Assembly (NCBI GenBank): GCA_934358955.1
Contig: CAKRLC010000106.1
Span: 1 to 9,040 of the forward strand
Direction of reading: 5' to 3'
DNA length: 9,040 bases
Source: an uncultured Roseburia sp.
GTDB taxonomy: Bacteria; Bacillota; Clostridia; Lachnospirales; Lachnospiraceae
Of this stretch, positions 1 through 4,907 are shown piece by piece. Under the pieces are notes generated by a model. It made no database searches, had not been told where the DNA came from, and saw only the letters and a list, made by a program, of their open reading frames with translations. Each line of letters opens with the position of its first letter. The stretch's first letter is position 1. A program made the translations under genes and the position numbers.

Positions 1-1
1 A

Positions 2-154
2 GGAATTGCTGTGACAACAAATAATTTCTTTGGATATGTCCTAGGTTTTCTTGGATTTGGCGTCGCTGTAGCTGGCTCTTTCAAAAATTCCATTCTAATA
101 AATTGCACGACAACTTATCAAAAAATAAGATCCCCATTAGCAAAAAATGAATAG
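2..154 (+). CDS. 3' end of an unidentified small hydrophobic protein (cut by window edge)
   Basis: A frame is open from the left edge to a TAG at 152-154. It encodes a hydrophobic glycine-rich stretch (around LGFLGFGVAVAG) followed by a polar, lysine-containing tail. This could be the last part of a membrane protein. Alternatively it could be a complete protein of about 47 residues beginning at GTG 11, because AGGA at 1-4 lies 6 nt upstream of that codon. The DNA is more AT-rich than the genes to the right. I do not recognise a family. A - strand frame is also open across the same stretch but reads as an unconvincing Pro/Lys-rich peptide. The coding call itself is uncertain. Confidence 0.35.
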   Translation, partial: GIAVTTNNFFGYVLGFLGFGVAVAGSFKNSILINCTTTYQKIRSPLAKNE

Positions 155-237
155 AAAATGTATAAGAGTAGCAAAAACGAATGATTATAAGGAATTATGC
201 ATTAGACACACATTTGTAAAAAGGGAGAAAAATAACA

Positions 238-267
238 GGCATAATTTAAATCTCCGATTCATACAAT
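238..267 (+). promoter_or_regulatory. SigE-type (mother-cell) promoter of spoIID
   Basis: The -35 element GGCATAAT (238-245) matches the SigE consensus GKMATATT at 7 of 8 positions. The -10 element CATACAAT (260-267) matches CATACAHT fully, with a 14-nt spacer. Transcription would begin near 274-275, downstream of the ATG at 271, so translation must start at 289 or 292. Control of spoIID by SigE is established in Bacillus subtilis; the assignment here rests on the sequence match. Confidence 0.75.
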
Positions 268-288
268 AATATGAAACGGAGATTTTTT
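248..288 (+). terminator. Terminator-like hairpin overlapping the spoIID promoter and RBS
   Basis: Positions 248-262 pair with 271-285 in exact register (only A257/A276 unpaired), with an 8-nt loop at 263-270, and six T residues run from 283 to 288. This has the form of an intrinsic terminator for transcription entering from the left. The 3' arm contains the spoIID ribosome binding site (GGAG, 278-281). The 5' arm contains part of the SigE spacer and -10. A transcript starting at the SigE start site would lack the 5' arm and so could not form the hairpin. Confidence 0.6.
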
Positions 289-1203
289 ATGATGAATAAA
301 AGAAGACTGGCAAAAAAAATAAATACATTTCTGACGGTTCTGGTATTTTTTTTACTTGCGGTGCTTTTCCTCATTATTTTTTATCAGAAAATGCAGATCA
401 CGCAGCTGACAGGAAATATCAGTGGAATTTATGGACAGGAGACAGAAGATCAGGCAGCAGAGGAAGAACTGTTGATAGGGATCGTGGCAAAGGAGATTGG
501 TGTAGACAGAGAGGATGCAGCAATAAAGGCACAGTGCGTGATCGCACGGACAAACCTCTATTCTGCAAGGGAGACAGGAACAGAACTACCGGAGCATTTA
601 AACAGAGAACAGATGAAGGAGCTTTGGGGAGATTATTTTCCGGCAGCATATCGCAGGATCAGCAAGGCCTTACAGGAGACAAAGGGAGAGACACTGGTGT
701 ATAACGGACATTTGATCTATGCAGCATATCATGCTGTCAGCTCAGGCAACACGAGAAATATGGAGGAATTATATCCGGATGCGAAGATGCCGTATCTTAT
801 ATCAAGGGAGTGCTACGAGGACAGCATGGCACCGGATTACCTTGGAGTATATTATTGGAGCAGGGAAGAGTTCCTGGAATTATGCCGCGCGCAAAATCTG
901 GATGCGGGACTTACTGACTGTTCGCAGATACAGGTTGCACAGCGCGACAGTGCGGGATATGTGCTGACAGTACAGCTGGGGAATAACTCTTGTACAGGAG
1001 AAGCGTTCCGGGAAAGTCTGAATTTAAAATCAGCCAATTTTACGATCGCGGAGCAGGATGATAAAATCAGGATCGTGACAAAAGGACTTGGACATGGCTT
1101 TGGATTGAGCCAGTATACCGCAGAGAAGATGGCAGAAGGTGGAAGCAGTTATGAAGAGATACTTGCATATTTTTTTCCGGGGAGTACTCTGCAGCATGAA
1201 TAA
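289..1203 (+). CDS. spoIID: Stage II sporulation protein D (SpoIID), lytic transglycosylase
   Basis: SpoIID is a membrane-anchored lytic transglycosylase that cleaves peptidoglycan at the engulfing mother-cell membrane, together with SpoIIP and SpoIIM. The 304-residue product (counting from ATG 289) has a Lys/Arg-rich N-terminus and one membrane segment at about 12-32. The SpoIID fold then begins with LLIGIVAKEIG, whose Glu (E69) matches the catalytic Glu of the family's VAAEMP motif. It continues with IKAQCVIARTNLY (79-91), a Ser/Gly loop (AYHAVSSGNTRN) and the C-terminal GLGHGFGLSQY signature (266-276). It is a little shorter than the 343-residue B. subtilis protein. An upstream in-frame ATG at 271 lacks an RBS and precedes the predicted transcript start. 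ATG 289 lies 7 nt after GGAG (278-281), and ATG 292 is a possible alternative. No murA precedes it and no spoIIID follows spoIIQ here, unlike in Bacillus. Confidence 0.94.
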   Translation: MMNKRRLAKKINTFLTVLVFFLLAVLFLIIFYQKMQITQLTGNISGIYGQETEDQAAEEELLIGIVAKEIGVDREDAAIKAQCVIARTNLYSARETGTELPEHLNREQMKELWGDYFPAAYRRISKALQETKGETLVYNGHLIYAAYHAVSSGNTRNMEELYPDAKMPYLISRECYEDSMAPDYLGVYYWSREEFLELCRAQNLDAGLTDCSQIQVAQRDSAGYVLTVQLGNNSCTGEAFRESLNLKSANFTIAEQDDKIRIVTKGLGHGFGLSQYTAEKMAEGGSSYEEILAYFFPGSTLQHE

Positions 1204-1227
1204 ACCGTTCAAAACAGGGAAACACTA
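1198..1227 (+). promoter_or_regulatory. SigF-like (forespore) promoter of spoIIQ
   Basis: GAATA (1198-1202, 4 of 5 to GYWTA) is followed by a 15-nt spacer and GGAAACACTA (1218-1227), which fits the SigF -10 pattern GGnrAnAMTw throughout. The -35 overlaps the last codon and stop of spoIID. Transcription would begin near 1233-1235 and give a leader of about 55 nt. That leader starts with a hairpin (1235-1240 and 1242-1246 pairing with 1253-1263). In B. subtilis spoIIQ is a SigF target, which supports the call; the sequence match alone is moderate. Confidence 0.5.
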
Positions 1228-1288
1228 TTGCTAATAGCAGACGCAGTGGAAGCTGTGCTGCTAAATAAACAATGGACGGTGAAAAAAT

Positions 1289-2041
1289 ATGAAAAGAAAA
1301 AGGACAGGCTTATGGCAGCAGAAGCAATATGTGATCGCGGCTGTGTTCGTTGTGATCGCAGCGGTCGGAATGACAGTTTCCTATAACAGCCAACAGGAGA
1401 AAGCTCGTTTGCAGATGGAACAGGAACTGGCAATGGAAGCCAAAGAGCAGAAAGCTGCACAGGAAAAAAGTACAGAGCAGGAGAAAACATATGAAGCTTC
1501 TTCTGTTATAAAACCGGAAAAAGCAGAAAACGCAGAAGTTGCGCAGGAGGAAATAGCGGAGCGGGAAACGGAAGAAACGGAGAACGAAGAGACGGTGCAG
1601 ACCGCAGGAGAAGCGCAGGGACTGCATTTTGCTCCGGAGGAGGGGTTGCTCTGGCCGTTACAGGGAACCGTGATCATGGATTATAGTATGGATGCGACCA
1701 CATATTTTGCAACCTTAGATCAGTATAAATATAATCCGGCGATCATCATTGCAGGTGATGTCAACAGCAAGGTGTATTCAGCAGCAAAAGGAAAAGTGAA
1801 AAGCATCGAAAATAATGAGGAGACCGGCTGTACGATGACGGTCGATCTGGGAGATGGTTATGAGGCAGTGTATGGACAGTTGAAAGAGCTGAATGCTGCA
1901 GTGGGAGATTATGTGGAAGCCGGTCATGTGATCGGATACGTAAATGAACCAACCAAATATTTTTCGGTGGAAGGAAGCAATCTGTATTTTGAATTGAAAA
2001 AGGATGGGGAACCGATCGATCCGATCGTCTTTTTTGAATAA
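1289..2041 (+). CDS. spoIIQ: SpoIIQ-like LytM/M23-domain protein, apparently catalytically dead
   Basis: SpoIIQ is made in the forespore and spans the inter-membrane space to bind SpoIIIAH, supporting engulfment and the feeding-tube channel. The 250-residue product has a basic N-terminus, one membrane segment (about 13-31), a long charged Gln/Glu/Lys-rich, probably helical or coiled linker (36-108), then a LytM/M23 domain (about 120-248) ending in the usual FELKKDGEPIDP tail. The zinc ligands of active M23 enzymes are missing. The HxxxD position reads NPAIII (149-154), the second His region reads YGQL (195-198), and the HxH position reads NLYF (231-234). It is therefore best read as a structural pseudo-enzyme. 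Start ATG 1289 is 7 nt after a weak GGTG. It lies 85 nt after spoIID with its own SigF-like promoter. The spoIIQ identity is inferred from architecture and from adjacency to spoIID; a generic M23 cell-wall protein is the alternative. Confidence 0.85.
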   Translation: MKRKRTGLWQQKQYVIAAVFVVIAAVGMTVSYNSQQEKARLQMEQELAMEAKEQKAAQEKSTEQEKTYEASSVIKPEKAENAEVAQEEIAERETEETENEETVQTAGEAQGLHFAPEEGLLWPLQGTVIMDYSMDATTYFATLDQYKYNPAIIIAGDVNSKVYSAAKGKVKSIENNEETGCTMTVDLGDGYEAVYGQLKELNAAVGDYVEAGHVIGYVNEPTKYFSVEGSNLYFELKKDGEPIDPIVFFE

Positions 2042-2276
2042 GATTCGGGTGTCAAAAGGTCGGCATTTAAATTTATGCTGGCAGATTGCACAAAAGAAAT
2101 ATTACAAGTTTCATTGTGCAAACATTCCGATAAGCCTCTGAAAGCGTGAATCGTGTTCAGCAAAGGCTTCCACGATTCATGAGTCTTATCTCCATTGCGC
2201 AAGGAGAAACTTTCCATATTTCTTTTGTGCAATTTGCCAATAAAGGTTATGGAGCCGACCTTTTGACACCCAAATC
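2042..2276 (+). ncRNA. Structured repeat element, copy 1 (long imperfect hairpin with conserved core)
   Basis: This element begins right after the spoIIQ stop codon. Positions 2042-2102 pair with 2216-2276 in one unbroken register (55 of 61 positions paired, including six G-T wobbles). Inner helices follow: 2106-2112 with 2206-2212, 2114-2121 with 2195-2202, 2129-2134 with 2185-2190, and 2146-2155 with 2171-2180. A 15-nt apical loop lies at 2156-2170. The central part is closely related to 4476-4564, with conserved unpaired stretches (CATTCC, GAAAGC, AGCAA-GGCTTC, GAGT, TCCATTGC). I do not recognise it as a named RNA family. It may be a transcribed structured RNA or 3' UTR element, or a non-autonomous repeat. 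No conserved reading frame spans both copies. Confidence 0.7.
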
Positions 2277-2340
2277 GTAATAGGAATAGGAGCAGACGGG
2301 AACACTTCGGGATCTGGCCGCATATATTAAAGCAGAACAA

Positions 2341-2388
2341 AAGTAAAATCCGATGACAATCCGCAATCGAATTTTATTTACTTTTTTT
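2341..2388 (+). terminator. Probable intrinsic terminator downstream of spoIIQ and the repeat element
   Basis: Positions 2345-2354 pair with 2366-2375 (9 of 10 paired, loop 2355-2365). The 3' side runs into ATTTACTTTTTTT (2376-2388). The outer AAGTAAA (2341-2347) can alternatively pair with TTTACTT (2377-2383). The hairpin is AT-rich but the T-tract is good. It would end transcripts from spoIIQ through the repeat element. Confidence 0.55.
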
Positions 2389-2582
2389 ACCGAGGAGAAG
2401 TACCGCCGTCGCAAATAGAAATATCAGAGTGAGACAGGATCGTTCGATTGCTTTCTATTATAAATTCCCAGCTTTCTGTATCTGGAAAGCCGGGCTACAT
2501 AGCCGGAAACAGGATCGGCGGGAATGCTGAACATATCGGGTAAAGCGGCAGAAAAAAACAGTCTGGCAGAAAAAAACGACAG
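2389..2582. other. Unassigned intergenic DNA with small inverted repeats
   Basis: No gene is supported between the terminator and the helicase promoter. Small hairpins are visible: GCTTTC at 2471-2476 with GAAAGC at 2485-2490, and GGCT at 2493-2496 with AGCC at 2501-2504. A 9-nt direct repeat ACAGGATCG occurs at 2434-2442 and 2509-2517. A + strand frame is open through much of this stretch but has no convincing start or RBS and no recognisable family. It may be decayed coding sequence or structured non-coding DNA. Confidence 0.4.
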
Positions 2583-2611
2583 TTGACAAACAAACCGTGT
2601 TGTGCTAACAT
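2583..2611 (+). promoter_or_regulatory. Housekeeping (SigA-type) promoter of the helicase gene
   Basis: A perfect -35 TTGACA (2583-2588) is separated by 17 nt from TAACAT (2606-2611, 4 of 6 to TATAAT). Transcription would begin near 2618, giving a leader of about 180 nt before the helicase ATG. Confidence 0.75.
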
Positions 2612-2617
2612 CAAAAA

Positions 2618-2799
2618 CTGTGCGTTTCTGCACAAAAAAGAGCAGAAATGCCTGATTTTCATACAGGAACAATGTGTGTAGAGGCGCATTTTTTAGCGCC
2701 TCTATTTGTTTGTAATAATTGATTTGATGGAATAGTTTGAACAATTCAAACAAATTCGTTATGTAACAGGTTTATGACAGCAAAAATGAAAGGAAAAAG
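2618..2799 (+). promoter_or_regulatory. Long hairpin-rich leader of the helicase mRNA with an attenuator-like stem
   Basis: Successive hairpins are visible in the predicted leader: 2622-2631 with 2642-2651 (10 bp with one G-U, starting about 4 nt into the RNA); 2651-2654 with 2664-2667; 2679-2687 with 2696-2704 (9 bp, GC-rich, followed by the weak U-rich run TTTGTTT); and 2735-2741 with 2745-2751. The third has the form of a leaky intrinsic terminator. RNA helicase and cold-shock mRNAs often carry regulatory leaders, so a control function is plausible. No known riboswitch was recognised. Confidence 0.5.
2679..2711 (+). terminator. Terminator-like stem-loop within the helicase leader
   Basis: A perfect 9-bp stem (2679-2687 with 2696-2704) encloses an 8-nt loop and is followed by TTTGTTTG. 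The U-tract is interrupted by G, so termination would probably be partial. Its position between promoter and start codon suggests attenuation rather than gene-end termination. Confidence 0.45.
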
Positions 2800-4395
2800 A
2801 TGGAAACAATAAGATTTGACGAATTAGATTTATATCCACAGGTGCTCCGTGCGATCAAGGAAATGGGTTTTGAAGAAGCAACTCCGATCCAGAGCCAGGC
2901 GATCCCGGTTGTTATGTCCGGTGTGGATGTGATCGGACAGGCACAGACAGGAACCGGTAAGACAGCTTCTTTTGGTATTCCGGTGTTACATAAGGTAGAC
3001 CCAAATAACAAAAAAACACAGGTAATTATTCTTTCACCAACCAGGGAGCTTGCGATCCAGGTGTCAGAAGAGATCCGTAAATTAAGTAAATACATGCATG
3101 GCGTGAAAATCCTTCCGGTTTATGGTGGACAGGATATCAATCGTCAGATCAAGGCATTAAAGGGCGGCGCACAGATTATTATCGGTACACCGGGACGCGT
3201 TATGGATCATCTTCGAAGAAAAACGATCCGCTGCGAAGCGGTGAATACGATCGTTCTTGATGAAGCAGATGAGATGTTAAATATGGGATTCCGCGAAGAT
3301 ATCGAGACTATTTTGGAATACATCCCGGAAGAAGACAGACAGACGGTTCTTTTTTCTGCAACCATGCCAAAACCGATCTTAGAGATCACAAAGAAATATC
3401 AGCATGATGCAGTGACGATCAAGGTAGTGAAAAAAGAGCTTACAGTACCAAGTATTGATCAGTATTATTACGATGTAAAACGTAAGGATAAGACAGAAGT
3501 TTTAACAAGACTGTTAGACTACTACAATCCAAAGCTTTCCCTTGTATTCTGTAATACAAAGAAAATGGTAGATGAGCTCTCAGAAGAATTAAAGAGCCGT
3601 GGTTATATGGCTGAGGGACTTCATGGTGATATGAAGCAGGCACAGCGTGACCGCGTCATGAAAGCATTCCGTACCGGCCGTGTTGAGATCCTGATCGCAA
3701 CAGATGTGGCTGCCAGAGGAATCGACGTGGATGATGTGGAGGCTGTATTTAACTATGACATTCCGCAGGATGACGAGTATTATGTACACCGTATCGGACG
3801 TACCGGACGTGCAGGACGTACCGGACGCGCATTTACGTTTGTAAAAGGAAAAGAAGTTTACAAATTAAAAGACATCATGCGTTACTGCAAGACAAAGATC
3901 CTGGCGATGCCAATCCCGTCTTCTGATGATGTGGCACAGATTAAGGCAGAAAAGGTGATGCAGGGAATCGGTGAGATCATTGAAAATGAGAATTTAAAAG
4001 ATATGATCGAGATCATCGAGCAGCAGGTAAACGATTCTGACTATACGGCAATGGACATCGCAGCTGCATTCTTAAAACAGGCATTAGGACAGGTGAATCT
4101 GGAAAATGACAGAGAGAATGGGGCAATTGACTGGGATAATACCGGTGCAGAAGAAGGAATGGTCCGTCTGTTCATTAATATCGGAAAGAAAGACCGCGTA
4201 AAACCGGGTGATATTTTGGGTGCAATTGCCGGAGAATCCGGAATGCCGGGAAAATTAGTCGGAGCGATCGATATGTATGATAAATATACCTTTGTTGAAG
4301 TTCCGAGGGAATATGGCAAAGAGGTATTAGAAGCCATGAAGAATGTTAAGATTAAGGGACGCGCGGTCAACATGGAACCGGCAAACCAGAAGTAA
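2800..4395 (+). CDS. deaD: DEAD-box ATP-dependent RNA helicase with DbpA-type RNA-binding domain
   Basis: A cytosolic ATP-dependent RNA helicase, probably used in ribosome assembly, mRNA decay or cold adaptation. The 531-residue protein shows all superfamily 2 DEAD motifs in order: Q motif (about 22-35), Walker A AQTGTGKT (48-55), PTRELAIQ (80-87), TPGR (130-133), DEAD (154-157), SAT (186-188), VFCNT (249-253), ATDVAARGID (300-309) and HRIGRTGRAGR (330-340). A linker follows, then a C-terminal DbpA/CsdA-type RRM-like domain (about 453-528, GMVRLFINIGKKDRVKPG onward). Domain order and length fit DeaD/CsdA/CshA-type helicases; choosing among these names from sequence alone is uncertain. The ATG at 2800 follows AAAGGA (2789-2794). 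The gene stands alone, with its own promoter and long leader upstream and a structured repeat downstream. Confidence 0.96.
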   Translation: METIRFDELDLYPQVLRAIKEMGFEEATPIQSQAIPVVMSGVDVIGQAQTGTGKTASFGIPVLHKVDPNNKKTQVIILSPTRELAIQVSEEIRKLSKYMHGVKILPVYGGQDINRQIKALKGGAQIIIGTPGRVMDHLRRKTIRCEAVNTIVLDEADEMLNMGFREDIETILEYIPEEDRQTVLFSATMPKPILEITKKYQHDAVTIKVVKKELTVPSIDQYYYDVKRKDKTEVLTRLLDYYNPKLSLVFCNTKKMVDELSEELKSRGYMAEGLHGDMKQAQRDRVMKAFRTGRVEILIATDVAARGIDVDDVEAVFNYDIPQDDEYYVHRIGRTGRAGRTGRAFTFVKGKEVYKLKDIMRYCKTKILAMPIPSSDDVAQIKAEKVMQGIGEIIENENLKDMIEIIEQQVNDSDYTAMDIAAAFLKQALGQVNLENDRENGAIDWDNTGAEEGMVRLFINIGKKDRVKPGDILGAIAGESGMPGKLVGAIDMYDKYTFVEVPREYGKEVLEAMKNVKIKGRAVNMEPANQK

Positions 4396-4437
4396 GAGAG
4401 AAAACGACGTGGGGAAAAGGTCTGTTATGCAAGTTGT

Positions 4438-4604
4438 GAGAGACAGCCCACAGAAAAAACAGATGCAGAATTTCATCGTGCAGGGCATTCCGATGTGCCT
4501 CGAAAGCAAGAATTGTGTCAGCAAGGGCTTCCACAATTCTTTGAGTCACATCTCCATTGCACGAGAGAGAATTCTGCATCTGTTTTTTCTGTGGGCTGTC
4601 TCTC
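4438..4604 (+). ncRNA. Structured repeat element, copy 2 (35-bp perfect outer stem)
   Basis: This copy begins 42 nt after the helicase stop codon. Positions 4438-4472 are perfectly complementary to 4570-4604 (35 bp). Inside, 4476-4482 pairs with 4558-4564, 4492-4497 with 4547-4552, and 4508-4517 with 4532-4541, with a 14-nt apical loop at 4518-4531. The core matches copy 1 at the unpaired stretches, while paired positions differ in a compensatory way: GATAAG/CTTATC in copy 1 is GATGTG/CACATC here. The outer stem sequence is unrelated to that of copy 1. The function is unknown; it could protect or terminate the helicase mRNA and be an RNase III substrate. Confidence 0.72.
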
Positions 4605-4605
4605 C

Positions 4606-4626
4606 AAGGTTACAGGTAGACCTTTT
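4606..4626 (+). terminator. Possible weak terminator after copy 2
   Basis: AAGGT (4606-4610) can pair with ACCTT (4620-4624) across a 9-nt loop, and the 3' arm runs into TTTTT (4622-4626). The stem is short, so this is at best a helper to the strong hairpin just upstream. Confidence 0.3.
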
Positions 4627-4647
4627 TAGTAGCCGATTGAGAAGAGC

Positions 4648-4695
4648 GGAAAGAAAAGAGCAGGTACAGACAGAAGTGAATCCGTCTGTACCTGC
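4648..4695 (-). terminator. Intrinsic terminator of the small - strand peptide gene
   Basis: Positions 4660-4671 pair perfectly with 4684-4695 (12 bp, extendable by two more pairs after one mismatch). Read on the - strand, the stem is followed by TCTTTTCTTTCC (4659 down to 4648). It begins 6 nt after the stop codon of the 22-residue gene. No T-tract follows on the + strand side, so the direction is clear. Confidence 0.75.
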
Positions 4696-4701
4696 TGTTG
4701 C

Positions 4702-4770
4702 TTAGCATCCGAAATTAAAGAATCTACAGATGATGTTGAATAACTCTGCACAGTTTGTTGTGAAACACAT
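4702..4770 (-). CDS. 22-residue cysteine-containing small peptide, function unknown
   Basis: The ATG at 4770 (- strand) is preceded by a textbook AAAGGAGG (4787-4780) at 9-nt spacing. The frame closes with TAA (4704-4702) and is followed at once by an intrinsic terminator, so this tiny frame has its own complete expression signals. The peptide has Cys at 2, 7, 15 and 22 (the last residue), Phe at 3, 11, 17, 18 and 20, one Glu (9) and one Arg (16). It is hydrophobic and possibly amphipathic. It has no signal peptide, and no maturation enzyme or transporter lies in the window. The frame can be extended upstream to an ATG at 4917, but that extension lacks the RBS support. It could be a small membrane or metal-binding peptide, a type I toxin-like peptide, or a leader peptide. 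I recognise no family. It is convergent with the helicase and divergent from the two-component operon. Confidence 0.62.
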   Translation of the reverse strand: MCFTTNCAELFNIICRFFNFGC

Positions 4771-4798
4771 AGTTGTTGTCCTCCTTTCTTTTTGATCT

Positions 4799-4836
4799 AC
4801 AGGTGATGAAAAAATTCGGTTTTCACAATTACCTGT
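4799..4836 (-). promoter_or_regulatory. Leader hairpin just upstream of the small peptide RBS
   Basis: ACAGGT (4799-4804) pairs with ACCTGT (4831-4836), and TGAAAA (4807-4812) pairs with TTTTCA (4820-4825), giving a 12-bp stem split by an asymmetric internal loop. On the - strand mRNA it ends 11 nt before AAAGGAGG. It could stabilise the mRNA or influence translation. Its role is inferred only from position. Confidence 0.4.
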
Positions 4837-4907
4837 TTTGTCGCGGCGATCATGGGGATGATTGCTTTGGTTCATGATAATAAAATGTATTTCCTGAAGA
4901 CATGATG

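Noticed and set aside
2135..2185. A self-cleaving ribozyme (hammerhead-like) in the core because of its GAAA segment
   Set aside because: The CUGAUGA core segment and a suitable three-way junction are absent, and the fold is a single nested hairpin.
1924..2340. A 138-codon - strand frame across the end of spoIIQ and repeat copy 1
   Set aside because: It runs antisense through the hairpin element. The matching region of copy 2 keeps the RNA structure but shifts frame by one base, so the similarity between copies is not protein-coding. There is no RBS.
2424..2753. A 109-codon - strand frame in the helicase upstream region
   Set aside because: It is antisense to a strong + strand promoter and leader hairpins, has no RBS, and its translation is typical of AT-rich chance frames.
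3783..3832. Tandem CGTACCGGACG-type repeats in the helicase gene
   Set aside because: They encode the normal motif VI stretch of repeated Gly-Arg-Thr, so the DNA repeat follows from the protein sequence and codon choice.
2042..4604. The two structured repeats as ends of one composite transposon
   Set aside because: They are in direct orientation, their termini do not match each other, no transposase lies between them, and the enclosed helicase is a normal housekeeping gene with its own promoter.
4343..4705. A 120-codon + strand frame across the helicase end and repeat copy 2
   Set aside because: It overlaps the helicase C-terminus in another frame, then translates the inverted repeat and the opposite-strand gene. 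There is no RBS and the composition is not protein-like.
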